DNA from: Flagellimonas abyssi
GTDB lineage: Bacteria; Bacteroidota; Bacteroidia; Flavobacteriales; Flavobacteriaceae
Reading direction: 5' to 3'
Assembly: GCF_019457905.1 (NCBI RefSeq)
Contig: NZ_JAHZSV010000002.1
Coordinates: 1 to 64,000, forward strand
DNA: 64,000 nucleotides
The notes under the pieces are model-generated. The model ran no database searches. It worked only from the letters and a program-made list of their open reading frames with translations, and was not told where the DNA came from. Within the stretch, counting starts at the first letter, position 1. Each line of letters begins with the position of its first letter. This document shows, one piece after another, positions 9,877 through 20,558 of the stretch. The position numbers were made by a program, and so were the translations under genes.

Positions 9877-12800
9877 GATGAACTCCATAAAGATTTCCTG
9901 GGTAACGCTACATCCATTTTCATCGGTAACGGTTACAGCGTAAGTCGCTGTCTCACGAATCAAGAATGTATTGTCATCTCCATAAGACACCCCATCTACC
10001 TCAAAGGTGTAGTCAGGATTACCTCCTGTGACGGTGGCCGTTATCTCATTGATGTTGTCATTACTTAATTCCAAGGTCAATGGATCAAATCCTTCCACTT
10101 CAAAAGTAAAGGTACGGTCACAACCATTGGCGTGGGCCACGGTAAGGGTATGTTCCCCTGGTGCCAAGTTGGTGAAATCCGGGGTCAGGACCATATCGTT
10201 CGGGTCATTGGAATCCAAGCCGTACAATAAGTCTGCGATAACACTTTGGTCTTCAAAACTGATATCTAGATAGTTCGTTGGTGAATCACCATCGCACTCG
10301 TAGACCACCTCCACGGTGCCTTCCAAGTTTACCCCTGGGTTTATGGTAACAATTTCGGTCGTCATACAACCATTCGCATCTCTTATAAATACTACGTAGT
10401 CACCACTGGCCAGGTTGCCATAACCCATCTGTCCCTCTACAAAATTCTCATCTTGACTAGAGTTCAAGCTTGTGCTATATGGAGCTGTTCCGCCTTGGAC
10501 TTCCAAGTTGATCAAACCATCCTCACTGCCAAAACAAATCTGATGTTCCGCCGTGGAGGTAACGGTGAGGGCATCCGGTTGGGTAATGGTAAAGTCCAAT
10601 ACTTCAAAACATCCGTTGGCATCTTGTACTATCACCGTATAATCACCGGCCGCAAGATCTGTGAATGCTCCTTCATCAACAAATTGGTTCAGGTTGGGTG
10701 AAATTGCATACTGATAGCCTGCTGTCCCCCCAGATACATTAAGAACAATGCTACCATCATCAGCACCCATACAAGTAACATCGGTAAGATCGCTGGTAAT
10801 TGCAAGAGGTGCTGGTTCCGTAACATTTATGGCTCCTGATACCCATTCACAATCACCACTGATTACTCCTGCATAGTAGGTACCTTGCGCAAGTCCATCA
10901 AAGTAGCCGTTTGAATTGGTCGGTGCCACTGGAATGGTCATGGCACTATCTTGGTACAGTCCATAAACGTAGTTTCCTAGACCTCCATCCGCATCTACGG
11001 AAATGAATGCGGTGCTATCACCATTACAGTTTACATGAGGATTATAGTTTTCTACTACGGCGGTCAATGGAACAACATCGATTACGGTAACGCCACTACT
11101 TAATACGGGGTCACAACCGTTCGCATCAATTACGTAAAACTGATATGGGGCAGTGCTCGGACTTACATCAAAAACGTGGGTGGTTCCACCAGACATATCG
11201 GTAAAAGGACCTGATTCTGATGTACTATATTGATACACATTCCCGGGCATTAATGGGGTTCCTCCCGATACCGTTAGTGTCAACTGGGCAGGGGTATCAC
11301 AGGTAAGTATACTTGACATAACCAGATTCGCCCTCACCGGGGTAGGATCATTAATTACAACCTCGGTAGTTGTAACGGTACAACCCGCATCATCACTTAT
11401 ATTGATGGAATACGTTCCGGCGCTCAAATTACTAAAAGTGTTTGCTATTTGTGTTGAAGTAGTCGTGACGACACTTCCATTTTCAATTCTATTTAAGCTA
11501 TACAATACAGTTCCCACACCACCAGATGTCAACGTAGCCGCAATGCTTCCGTCGGAATCACCGATACAATCCAAAGTTTGGGTGGCCGGTGTAATATCCG
11601 CCAATAAGGGATCTACGGTTTGAATGGTTCCGCTCAACGTGTCGTTGGTACAACCCGCCGCATCGGTAACTTCGATGGTATAAGTTCCGTCGTTCAAATT
11701 GGTGAACACATAACTGTATACATTGGTCTGCGATATTCCCAAAGAAGGTATCGAAATTGTGTACGGAGCAATACCTCCCGTTGGCGTAACCGACAACCTT
11801 CCTTGGTCGTTTGCGCAAGATGCATTGCCAATCTCAGTGATGGTCGCATCCAAAACAGCATCTGCTCCGCCTACGGTAATCGTGGTTTCCTCGGTACAGA
11901 AGGGGAAGTCGCCCTGAACCACCTCAACACGGTAAGTGCCCTTGGGCAAATCAATATTTCCGCTGGTTGTTCCGCTTCCGCTTCCTGAAGGACCGTATTG
12001 CGTATCGTCACTTGTATCGCTCAATGTGCCATTGGTATTGTAAACGGTCCAAGTGAAATCACCGGAATATCCTCCTGTTAGTTCAAAATGATATTGGGCA
12101 TCGTCACCTGCACATACCACTGGAGCATCTTCGACCATATTGATTTGGAACTGTTCGATTTCTTCCACATTGTGAGTAACGATTATGGAACAGCCCGTAT
12201 CTGTATTGGTTACTCGGTAGGAATGCAATCCTACCTGTAGTCCCGTGAAGGTTCCGACAGCGTTGGTATTGCCCGTTGAAACTTCCTCAAATTCATAGTC
12301 ATGAGGCCCTGTAGTGGAATCCGACAACAAACCTTGTGCGGTAATGGTGATAGTCTCTCCTCCGTTGGCACAAGAAATGTCGTAATCCACATTTATGGTC
12401 GCATCCTGTAGCTCATCAAACTGTTGAATAGTAGCGGTGGTAGTTCCCATACATCCCGTATCATCATACACATTGATGGTATAGGTACCTCCTGCTCTAT
12501 TTGAAATTATAAGTTGGTTGTTGTTTCCATTTTGAACCACATTGCTTGATGGGTCAACAAACTCATATCGAACATAAGTTCCGGTTCCACCGGTAATTGA
12601 ATTTACCGTTATGCTTGCATTATCAGGGTTATTTCCTGCGGCACATCCAAACTGTACCACATCCGCAGCTGGAATGGTCACAGCGATTGGAGTTGGTTCA
12701 TTGATTGTCGGAACACTAATGTCCGAAGTACAATCATTGGTGCCTGTTGCCCTTACCACATAATCTCCAGGAGCCAAATCGTTGAATGTCCGTGTGGTGG

Positions 12801-15800
12801 CATCCCAAGCGAAATCACCTGATGGTATTGGGTTCAATCCGCTATCCAACAGTTCATAGGTCAATGGGGTGATACCATTATCGGTCTGTCTTAGTGCAAT
12901 ACTTCCATCATTTGCTCCATGGCAGCTCACATCTTTTGGTGTGGCGGTGAAGTCTGGTTCTATTGGGTCGGGAACGACTATTGTAAATGTACGCTCGCAT
13001 GCTTCATGGTCTGTTGTCGCATCCACGTACACTTTGATTTCATATTGTCCTGCGGTTGTGGGATGGAATTCAATGGAATTACCTCCCATGGATGTTTTAG
13101 CAACCTCAGGAGATGATGTGGTCAAGTTTTCCACTGAATAATCGTAACTGCCCGAACCTTGTAACGCTTCGATTTCAATAGTGCCATCCGGTGTACTGGA
13201 ACAATCGATAAGTTTGGTCAATTGGGCATTTGCCTGAAGTGGTGGATTAACTGTTAAAGATTGTGTGGCTGAACAGCCATTGTCATCTATTATGGCAACA
13301 GTATAAGTACCAGGAGTGATTCCATTGAACACTCCACCATTATTGAGATATGTGGTTCCACCATCTATGGAATACAAAATATTAGTTGATGAGCTGTTTA
13401 CCCTAACCGTGGCGGGCATGGCGCAATTTTCCACGCTTACGCCATCTATTACTGGTTTAGGGGCCAAATCCAAATGCACTGTTCCCAAACTTACTGGGCA
13501 ATCACCATATTGGTCATTGATTTCCACAGTATATGTTCCGGAAGGCGAATTTGCGGGAATTTCAATAGGATTGTCCGACGTAGCTGTTATAGTTGTAAAT
13601 GGCAGAGGTCCTGTAACTGTATAGGTATAGATTCCACCACCGCCAGTTGGGTTTTGTACTTCAATCAGTCCTGGATTATTGCAGCTGATATCCTGAAGAA
13701 CATTCAAAGTACCATTGAGCGGTTCAAGTTCTGTCAAAATAGCATTTTCACTTCCAACAAAACAATTATTTGGAGACGCACCTTGGATTTCCACATAATA
13801 TGTGCCAGGTTCAAGACCAGACAATGGAGCTGTAGGTGTGGTGAAGGAATCTCCTGAAGTGAATCCACTGACTGTTCCTGAACTAACAGGTACAGAAGTA
13901 TTGGAAATTTCGAAAAGTTCCCAATCAAATGTTCCTCCCAATTGTCCAGGTGTATCTTCTGTGATGGTATAAGTTATTTGTCCGTTGTCAAGACCACCAC
14001 AAGAAGGTGTTACCTCACTCGTGATAGACACAGGGGGAGGGGCAATATTATTTACATTAACCGTGCTTTGTCTTGTACAACCATCTGTGCCGGAGTCATC
14101 CTTTACATAGAATACATAGGTTCGTCCGGGTACCAGTCCCGTCCATGTAAATTTTCCATGTCCTGCTGGAACCGAAAAACCTTCATTATCAATATTCTCA
14201 CCTGGAATCCATGTGGCTGTTGTGGGGTCAAAATTTGCCGGGTCATCAGAATAGGCATATTCATAGGGGGCAAGACCTTCCTCACCTTGTACAGTTACCT
14301 GAAGCTCATTACAATCCACTATTATGGCAGAAATGGTAATGTCCAAATCATCCAAAGGATAAGGCATAATGAACGAGGGTAAATCTGTTTCACAAATTAC
14401 GTTGTTTGACCCATCAATGGTTCGAATGGATGGGTTTACTGTCGTTCCCGACGCAAAAGCTGCTCCCATAAAAGTGTCACTCGTCTGCCAAGTCAAACCA
14501 CCATCTCCACTAAATTCAAGAGTTCCGTTAAGTGTCAAAGGATAATTATCAAACTCAAAGCCATAGAGGTTCGGGTCGGGATCACAATTAGAAGGTAAAA
14601 TGGGTAGGGTATCCGCAGTCAACTCATCTGGATTGTTTATCGTTTGTGTATCAGTAATGGTACAACCTGTGGCATCGGTTATGTTGATGGTATAGTTTCC
14701 AGGTGAAAGATTATAATAAGTTCTGCTCGTCAACAACACATTGGTATCTGTACGATTAGAAGCCCCTCCATTATCCACATCGATGATTTGAATGGTATAA
14801 GGGCTTATTCCAGAAATGATGTTGATGAGCATGCTGCCATTTCCATCATGACATTGGGGATCGGATGGAGAAGCTGTCATGGTCAAAGGGGTAGCCGGGT
14901 TTATTGTTACCGTCTCCACATATTCACAATATGGGCTATTGTTCGAATTGTCCCTTACATATACATCATAATCTCCTTCATCACCTGCAACTACTGGAAA
15001 GGTATCCGTAGTTGAGAACGAACCACTAGGATCATCCCCTGTCGGTACAAAAGCATATTCATAATTCGGTGTACCCCCTGTTGCCGTCACATTGATAGAA
15101 CCATCCGCGCAGCTACTAACATCCGTTGCAGTAACATTTATCAATAATTGTGCATCAATGGTAACTTGGGTTACTGTATCCTCACATCCAAAAGCATCTT
15201 TTACATTAATATCGTACGTACCACTGGCCAATCCTGAAAAGGTATAGGTATCCGGTGTACTTGGATTTGGACTTTGCCATGGTCCTCCATCAATCTGGAA
15301 GAGATATCCTCCATTTCCTGAAGTTACGGTAATATCGATTGATGCATTATTGCCACCGTCATAACAACTGGTGTAACTTACATCATAGGCCAATGTATCT
15401 GGAGCATCCAATGTTATGATGTTACTTCTTATCTCACAACCAGAAATATCACGTGCAATAATCACATAATCACCAGCAGCAAGACCGTTGAATGTATTTC
15501 CTGTTGGATTTGGGAAGGCCACAATAGAACCTCCTAAACCATTCTCCAAGGCATACTCGTATGTTGGTGTCCCTCCTGTTACCGTTGCTTCGATACTTCC
15601 CAATGGATCATTACAGCTTGGACTTTGTAGAATACTTGGGTTTATGGCAAGAACTGCTGGCTCGTCAATATCTTGGTTGAGTGCAATGGAGCAGCTTGTA
15701 TCATCTGCCTTACGGACAATTACACTTTGGGTACCGCTGGACAACGTTGTTGCCGTAGTCACAGGTGATGTTGTTGATGCAATCCAGTTGCTTCCACCAT

Positions 15801-18800
15801 CCATGGAATACTCAAAGCCTGCAATGGCATCAAAATTTTCCACTTCAAACGTGATGGAACCATCGTTTGCTCCGTTACAAGAAATATCTGTATGACCGAT
15901 TACCGTTGCGCCAAAGCCATTTCCTGCTTCTATGACTACGGGAATATCCATGGTTCTTGGACAAGATTCTGGTACCTGTTCCACCAAAATATCGTCGATG
16001 GCCACATCGTTACCGCTATTGCCTATTTTTTTGGAAATCAGAATAAAATCCAGTTCGGTATGCACCCCTGGGTTTATGGTAAAATCAAAGGTGTTCCAAA
16101 TTCGGTTCTTTGGGATATCATTGGTCTGAACTTCACCTATTACAGTACTTGTGCCAGGTATTCTCATCTGCACATAAATATCTGGGTCTAATTGACTTCC
16201 GCTTCCCAACAAATTGATTGCCGCGAAGGAAATACGCATATCTTGATTGGGTATAATGTCCTTAATTGGTTTTTGATAGATTATTTGACCTGGTGCCGGA
16301 GAACCTACATTGATTACCAAATATCTACCATTGGAATCGGAGCCTCCAGAAGTATGGTCCGTTGGCCTTATCCATGGCCCAAAAGGAGAAACTATATAGC
16401 TAGTAATGGAATAATCGAAATCATTGATTTGTGTATTACTACCAACTTGGTCTTCATAAGTATAGCCCAATACATAAGGACTATCAACGGTAGGTCCGCT
16501 CCCAAAGTCCTCTAGCAACAGTACACTTGGGTTTGGCGGGTCACTCTCTGCATATTCTGCAGTAATGGTATAGGTTCCCGGTGCAATCCCAGAAAAAGTA
16601 CCATCGGTGGATGTTGTTGCACTGGGCGATGTATTTATGGAATAGCTATAATCGTAAACCGTTTGGTCCGGAGTTAGCACCACATTTCCATTCCCGTCAC
16701 AATCATAAGCTAAATCCAAATCAAAGTTTGGAATTGGCAATGGTGGGTCTATGGTTATCGGCAATGTAATTTGGCACCCCCTGGCATCTCTGGCAACCAA
16801 AATATGATTCCCTGGTGGCAACAGACCAATTCTTACCGAAGGATCCATCGGGTCGTCGGCAATGAAGGAACTTCCCCCATCAAAACTAAATTCGTATGGT
16901 GCGGTCCCTCCTTCAATATTGGTAAACCTTACTTCAGAATTACCATTTGCGTCACAAGTCCCAGTACTGGAAATACCAGCATTTGCCTTGAAGGTTTCCG
17001 GGTCGTCCAACGTAAAAGTTGTGCTGTCTTCGCAACCATCAGCGCTTCTCACTCTAATGGTATAGGTTCCCGGTGATAAATTCACAAAAGTCGGGTCGCT
17101 TTGTTGCGTGGCCCAATCATCGATACTATAAGTATAAGGAGTTTGGGACCCTGATACGTTCATGGTAACCTGTCCTGTATTGGATCCTTCGCAGGTAATC
17201 TCCGAGTCGATGGTCGGAGCTGCTACGGTTAGACTTCCCAAATCATTAATTGTGACTTCATTGGAAAGTGCCCAACAATTGTTACCGTCCACCACCACAA
17301 ATTGGTACGTCCCTTCTTCCCCCGATGGAAAATTGAAAACTCCCGGGGCAATGGTATCCCTTTGAAATTCAATGGAAGGGATATCTGAGATACCCGAGTA
17401 AGATGTGCTGCCATCTTTTGCCCAAATGGCATATAAATAGGATGGACTTGGATCACCTTGTGAAGCACTCAATGTTATAGTACCATCAGTACAGGTTATT
17501 TGTTTGGTGGTTGATGCAGTAACTAATGGATTGGGAATTTCCACTATGGTAAACGCCTCGGTTTCTACACATCCATCATCTGTACCCACAACTACCACAT
17601 AATCTCCAGCAAGAAGGTTTTCGAAGGTAAAGTCACTATTGGCATTTGCCAAATTCTGATTTACAAAGGTTCCCGGATTTCCAGAACCGTCATCCTCGTA
17701 TAAAACATAACCATAATTGGCCCTTGCTTGGGTCGCCTGGATTCGAACACTGCCCTGCCCCAAACAAGTTACCGGTTCTGTGGTCAGACTGATACTAAGG
17801 TCTCTTTGTTGTATCCCTATTTCTTCGGTACTGAAGACACAGCTACCGTCCAAAGGGTCTCCTGTGACTGGGTCCAATTGGGTAAAATCAACACGGTAAG
17901 TTCCTGGGGTACTAATGTTAAAATTAGGTCCATTGTTATCGGTATAGGAAATCAAGACTGTTTCCGATGATGTATCCACCAATTGATAGCCATATCCAGA
18001 ACCTACATTTTGAATTCTGATATGTCCATCAGTGGAACAAAAAATATTCTGCGTATCATAATCAAAATCAAGATTGTTCTGAAATACATCAAAGTAGAAA
18101 ATGCTGTTACATCCACCTGCATATGACAATACGAGCCTATAACGCCCTCCTGTATTGGCTGTGAAGGAGTTTCCTGTCTCCACTTGATTCCATATACAGC
18201 CCATTTGCGTATTTGGACAATCGGGATTGGTCGCGGCACAGCTGGCTTCGTCCAATTTTTCCCATCTAATGGCCTGGGCATCCGTAATATTCAGGACGAT
18301 ATCCTGCGTATCGTTTGTTCCGCATAGAAATATTTGCGGCAGCTGTGAACCATCATTCGCACAGGTCACTATTTCACCTTGTATATCGTTTGTGGTATCG
18401 GCATCCCCATTCAAATTGTTGAAGTAAGTGATTATTGGGTTTACCTGAGTTGTTCCAAAACGTGTCACCTCCATAGATTCAATATTGGTTCCACAACTGG
18501 CAGATTCTTTTCTAACCAAGTAATTTCCTGTCTCTTGCACAGTAACCGTTGTTGGGTCATTATCTGAATCTCCATCGGTATAAACCGTATCGGTTGCATC
18601 AATTTGGCCATTTTGGTTCAAATCACGGTACCAAGTGTAGGTATCGTAGCCCTGTCCTGCTGTAATTACGGTGCTAGCGCCACAGATTTGGATTTCACTT
18701 TCAAAAACACAATTGGTCAAATCGTCCAATAAAAAGTTGGTGGCCCCATTGGTCACAAAGCCACAACTGTTCACATTGGATACACTCGGGTCATTTGAAA

Positions 18801-20355
18801 TGGTCTGACCGCTTGTAACTCCATCGTATGTGGAGAATGCGGTATTATGAATGGTAGAACTACAGGCTGCAACAAAATCGTGACAGTTATCGGATACCTC
18901 GACACGAATGATTATTTCATAAGTGTTTCCTCCTTCCGTTACCAATGCATCCGGTACTTCAAAAATTATTTCTTCTGGATCCGTACCACTGGTTGTCATG
19001 GTAACACCAGGAGCACCGGATAAATCTATATTGTTTAAATTGACATTATCAGGAAGTACATCACGAATGGTAAAATTGGTAGCATCGTCGTTACCCCGGT
19101 TCCAAAATCGTAAAACATACTCCAAGGACTGTCCAAGATTGACACCATCTCCGGTGATATCGTTTCCAACAAGGTCTTTTACCTTTTTCTCTACTATAAT
19201 TTCCGGGTTGATGATTTCAACCGCAACTGTGGTAAGGAAAAGAATAACACCTTCACTGGATGTACTGATCAATACTTCACCGCTATCATGATCGTTGGGC
19301 AACACTGAGTTTCCAGCATTGGGCAGGTTCAATATATCGGCATCCCAGCCCAAAGTGTTCCTACTTGCAGGGGTACGGGTATCCACCCAGCTTCCAAGGT
19401 GACTTATAGTACTGTTAAATACGTTGTTGCTGGGGTTTATCGCATCGCTCAGATAGGTCCAGCTATCGGTTGGATTTGCCCTAAAACGCATACTTGGTCC
19501 ATTTATGCGGTCACCATCAATTGTACTGGCCCCAATTACAGCATTGACCGGTAAAGGTGCCGGAACAGTTTTAAAACCGCTGAAAGGTACGTTTGTTTGG
19601 GAATAGGTACTCCCCATTGCTGCATACCCATCAAAAGTGGAAATATACTTGCTTGTCGAGTTCTGGTTCTCGTATATCACTACCATGGTCCAACCTGCAC
19701 TTACATTGCTCTCCGCAGTAGAAGCTACTACATTGGCCACTGTATACTCACCATTGGGATCGCTAAGACCTGAAAGTAAATGTGTGACCTCCGCATAATT
19801 GAGATAAGAGGTCATATTGACCCCGCTCAAATAATCCACATCCACAATGCCCGGGTCCGTTACACCGTCTCCGTCCCTATCACCATCCTTATCATAGATT
19901 TGTTCATACTGAAACTCTGGATCACTGTTGGGGCCTATATCCACATAAGAACCTCCAGGAATTTTAAATTTTACCTGTTTGTATGGGTCGTCCCTGTTAG
20001 TATCCCTGTATATACCACCCCAATATAGGCCCGCATATACCACCGCAGAACAACTTGGTGCGTTCAACTCGGCACTACTGGAACTAAAAGTAGTCGGGTC
20101 CCCATCAATATCGATATAAGCCATAGTAACGTTCTGGTTACTAGAACTTCCATTATAATTAGTATTAGGATCACTGGCAATGCTCACAATATTATTGGCC
20201 ACATATACCAAATCTCCTTTTACCTTCATATTGTCACCTGGCAATCTGGGTTCGAATGGTACAGAAAGTTGTGCTTGGGACAGCGATACAAAAGCTATAA
20301 AAAACAACAGGGATAGGCCCCTTTTTGAGTTCATAGCAAAGAACTTATAATTCAT
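9607..20355 (-). CDS. Giant SprB-repeat surface protein with gliding-motility/T9SS C-terminal domain
   Basis: About 3,582 aa from ATG 20355 (a codon upstream at 20400 is TTG; ATG 20334 is an alternative). A signal peptide (GLSLLFFIAFVSLSQAQ) is followed by a ~400-residue N-terminal region with a Ca-binding-like run of Asp/Gly (DKDGDRDGDGV), then a DUF11-type module (VEKKVKDLVGNDI...GQSLEYVLRFWNRG). From about residue 860 there are more than twenty SprB-type repeats, each 75-100 aa with the pattern C-x-G-x-x-DGSI...GGTxPYxYS...L-x-x-G-x-Y. A non-repeat module sits at about residues 1280-1465. The last ~88 residues start IEIPNFFTPDGDGLNDTW and end VGHFTLYR, matching the gliding-motility-associated (type B) T9SS sorting domain. 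Such proteins are secreted by the type IX system and act as adhesins or mobile surface tracks. No PorP/SprF-type partner gene is adjacent. Confidence 0.93.
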   Translation of the reverse strand: MNYKFFAMNSKRGLSLLFFIAFVSLSQAQLSVPFEPRLPGDNMKVKGDLVYVANNIVSIASDPNTNYNGSSSNQNVTMAYIDIDGDPTTFSSSSAELNAPSCSAVVYAGLYWGGIYRDTNRDDPYKQVKFKIPGGSYVDIGPNSDPEFQYEQIYDKDGDRDGDGVTDPGIVDVDYLSGVNMTSYLNYAEVTHLLSGLSDPNGEYTVANVVASTAESNVSAGWTMVVIYENQNSTSKYISTFDGYAAMGSTYSQTNVPFSGFKTVPAPLPVNAVIGASTIDGDRINGPSMRFRANPTDSWTYLSDAINPSNNVFNSTISHLGSWVDTRTPASRNTLGWDADILNLPNAGNSVLPNDHDSGEVLISTSSEGVILFLTTVAVEIINPEIIVEKKVKDLVGNDITGDGVNLGQSLEYVLRFWNRGNDDATNFTIRDVLPDNVNLNNIDLSGAPGVTMTTSGTDPEEIIFEVPDALVTEGGNTYEIIIRVEVSDNCHDFVAACSSTIHNTAFSTYDGVTSGQTISNDPSVSNVNSCGFVTNGATNFLLDDLTNCVFESEIQICGASTVITAGQGYDTYTWYRDLNQNGQIDATDTVYTDGDSDNDPTTVTVQETGNYLVRKESASCGTNIESMEVTRFGTTQVNPIITYFNNLNGDADTTNDIQGEIVTCANDGSQLPQIFLCGTNDTQDIVLNITDAQAIRWEKLDEASCAATNPDCPNTQMGCIWNQVETGNSFTANTGGRYRLVLSYAGGCNSIFYFDVFQNNLDFDYDTQNIFCSTDGHIRIQNVGSGYGYQLVDTSSETVLISYTDNNGPNFNISTPGTYRVDFTQLDPVTGDPLDGSCVFSTEEIGIQQRDLSISLTTEPVTCLGQGSVRIQATQARANYGYVLYEDDGSGNPGTFVNQNLANANSDFTFENLLAGDYVVVVGTDDGCVETEAFTIVEIPNPLVTASTTKQITCTDGTITLSASQGDPSPSYLYAIWAKDGSTSYSGISDIPSIEFQRDTIAPGVFNFPSGEEGTYQFVVVDGNNCWALSNEVTINDLGSLTVAAPTIDSEITCEGSNTGQVTMNVSGSQTPYTYSIDDWATQQSDPTFVNLSPGTYTIRVRSADGCEDSTTFTLDDPETFKANAGISSTGTCDANGNSEVRFTNIEGGTAPYEFSFDGGSSFIADDPMDPSVRIGLLPPGNHILVARDARGCQITLPITIDPPLPIPNFDLDLAYDCDGNGNVVLTPDQTVYDYSYSINTSPSATTSTDGTFSGIAPGTYTITAEYAESDPPNPSVLLLEDFGSGPTVDSPYVLGYTYEDQVGSNTQINDFDYSITSYIVSPFGPWIRPTDHTSGGSDSNGRYLVINVGSPAPGQIIYQKPIKDIIPNQDMRISFAAINLLGSGSQLDPDIYVQMRIPGTSTVIGEVQTNDIPKNRIWNTFDFTINPGVHTELDFILISKKIGNSGNDVAIDDILVEQVPESCPRTMDIPVVIEAGNGFGATVIGHTDISCNGANDGSITFEVENFDAIAGFEYSMDGGSNWIASTTSPVTTATTLSSGTQSVIVRKADDTSCSIALNQDIDEPAVLAINPSILQSPSCNDPLGSIEATVTGGTPTYEYALENGLGGSIVAFPNPTGNTFNGLAAGDYVIIARDISGCEIRSNIITLDAPDTLAYDVSYTSCYDGGNNASIDITVTSGNGGYLFQIDGGPWQSPNPSTPDTYTFSGLASGTYDINVKDAFGCEDTVTQVTIDAQLLINVTATDVSSCADGSINVTATGGTPNYEYAFVPTGDDPSGSFSTTDTFPVVAGDEGDYDVYVRDNSNNSPYCEYVETVTINPATPLTMTASPSDPQCHDGNGSMLINIISGISPYTIQIIDVDNGGASNRTDTNVLLTSRTYYNLSPGNYTINITDATGCTITDTQTINNPDELTADTLPILPSNCDPDPNLYGFEFDNYPLTLNGTLEFSGDGGLTWQTSDTFMGAAFASGTTVNPSIRTIDGSNNVICETDLPSFIMPYPLDDLDITISAIIVDCNELQVTVQGEEGLAPYEYAYSDDPANFDPTTATWIPGENIDNEGFSVPAGHGKFTWTGLVPGRTYVFYVKDDSGTDGCTRQSTVNVNNIAPPPVSITSEVTPSCGGLDNGQITYTITEDTPGQLGGTFDWELFEISNTSVPVSSGTVSGFTSGDSFTTPTAPLSGLEPGTYYVEIQGASPNNCFVGSENAILTELEPLNGTLNVLQDISCNNPGLIEVQNPTGGGGIYTYTVTGPLPFTTITATSDNPIEIPANSPSGTYTVEINDQYGDCPVSLGTVHLDLAPKPVIDGVSVENCAMPATVRVNSSSTNILYSIDGGTTYLNNGGVFNGITPGTYTVAIIDDNGCSATQSLTVNPPLQANAQLTKLIDCSSTPDGTIEIEALQGSGSYDYSVENLTTSSPEVAKTSMGGNSIEFHPTTAGQYEIKVYVDATTDHEACERTFTIVVPDPIEPDFTATPKDVSCHGANDGSIALRQTDNGITPLTYELLDSGLNPIPSGDFAWDATTRTFNDLAPGDYVVRATGTNDCTSDISVPTINEPTPIAVTIPAADVVQFGCAAGNNPDNASITVNSITGGTGTYVRYEFVDPSSNVVQNGNNNQLIISNRAGGTYTINVYDDTGCMGTTTATIQQFDELQDATINVDYDISCANGGETITITAQGLLSDSTTGPHDYEFEEVSTGNTNAVGTFTGLQVGLHSYRVTNTDTGCSIIVTHNVEEIEQFQINMVEDAPVVCAGDDAQYHFELTGGYSGDFTWTVYNTNGTLSDTSDDTQYGPSGSGSGTTSGNIDLPKGTYRVEVVQGDFPFCTEETTITVGGADAVLDATITEIGNASCANDQGRLSVTPTGGIAPYTISIPSLGISQTNVYSYVFTNLNDGTYTIEVTDAAGCTNDTLSGTIQTVDPLLADITPATQTLDCIGDSDGSIAATLTSGGVGTVLYSLNRIENGSVVTTTSTQIANTFSNLSAGTYSINISDDAGCTVTTTEVVINDPTPVRANLVMSSILTCDTPAQLTLTVSGGTPLMPGNVYQYSTSESGPFTDMSGGTTHVFDVSPSTAPYQFYVIDANGCDPVLSSGVTVIDVVPLTAVVENYNPHVNCNGDSTAFISVDADGGLGNYVYGLYQDSAMTIPVAPTNSNGYFDGLAQGTYYAGVISGDCEWVSGAINVTEPAPLAITSDLTDVTCMGADDGSIVLNVSGGTAGYQYAISPNLNQFVDEGAFTDLAAGDYTVIVQDANGCFEVLDFTITQPDALTVTSTAEHQICFGSEDGLINLEVQGGTAPYSTSLNSSQDENFVEGQMGYGNLASGDYVVFIRDANGCMTTEIVTINPGVNLEGTVEVVYECDGDSPTNYLDISFEDQSVIADLLYGLDSNDPNDMVLTPDFTNLAPGEHTLTVAHANGCDRTFTFEVEGFDPLTLELSNDNINEITATVTGGNPDYTFEVDGVSYGDDNTFLIRETATYAVTVTDENGCSVTQEIFMEFIDIEIPNFFTPDGDGLNDTWKPRNIEVFPNITISIFDRYGRSIYKMLQDTDPWDGFYNQADLPTGDYWYIIKLNGDEDTREFVGHFTLYR
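9990..17800 (-). repeat. SprB-type protein repeats (more than twenty units)
   Basis: The coding repeats share C-(N/H/A)-G-x-x-D-G-S-I, GG-T-x-P-Y-x-Y and a closing Y-x-V-x-V-x-D-x-x-G-C pattern, with the cysteine of one unit closing the previous one. They are degenerate at the DNA level, so this is an old, diverged array rather than a recent tandem expansion. It is interrupted by the module at 15960-16525. Confidence 0.88.
15960..16525 (-). other. Embedded non-repeat module (jelly-roll/MAM-like) in the giant protein
   Basis: About 185 residues, beginning VLLLEDFGSGP and ending VAIDDILVEQV. The pattern 'ED-F-G' at the start, aromatic strands, MRISFAAINLL in the middle and 'AIDDI' at the end is that of beta-jelly-roll modules of the MAM/carbohydrate-binding kind used for ligand binding. 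It replaces the end of one SprB repeat and the array resumes after CPRTMDIPV. Confidence 0.6.
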
Positions 20356-20397
20356 GCTTGAGGTTTTGGATAGTGCTTGGTTATTTAACTGCGGTAA

Positions 20398-20405
20398 CAA
20401 ATCTA
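20398..20405 (-). promoter_or_regulatory. Putative -7 element of the giant gene promoter
   Basis: TAGATTTG on the minus strand is a perfect TAnnTTTG. It predicts a start near 20394 and a 39-nt leader to ATG 20355. I do not see a clear -33 TTTG. Confidence 0.45.
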
Positions 20406-20503
20406 TCCAAAGAAGAAAACGTGGTGAATCTTATGTTGTGGAAGACTAGTAATATGTTGCAAACCCTACGTATACTGCTGTTTAGAACTATTCTAAATCG
20501 AAG

Positions 20504-20527
20504 AAATCCCTTAAAAACTAGGGATTT
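20504..20527 (-). terminator. Weak hairpin after the MoxR-type operon
   Basis: AAATCCC (20504-20510) and GGGATTT (20521-20527) form a 7-bp stem 32 nt beyond the stop of the last leftward gene at 20559. The T run after it is broken (CTTCG), so termination strength is doubtful. Confidence 0.4.
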
Positions 20528-20558
20528 GCTGCATACGACATGGCTTAATAGTTGTAAA

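Noticed and set aside
13942-16515. Several rightward frames of 100-150 codons inside the giant gene
   Set aside because: All are antisense to the SprB-repeat coding region and have low-complexity, repeat-shadow composition.
9990-17800. Repeated DNA as a CRISPR array or recent tandem duplication
   Set aside because: Repeat units are 75-100 codons, in frame and diverged in DNA; there are no short identical direct repeats with spacers.
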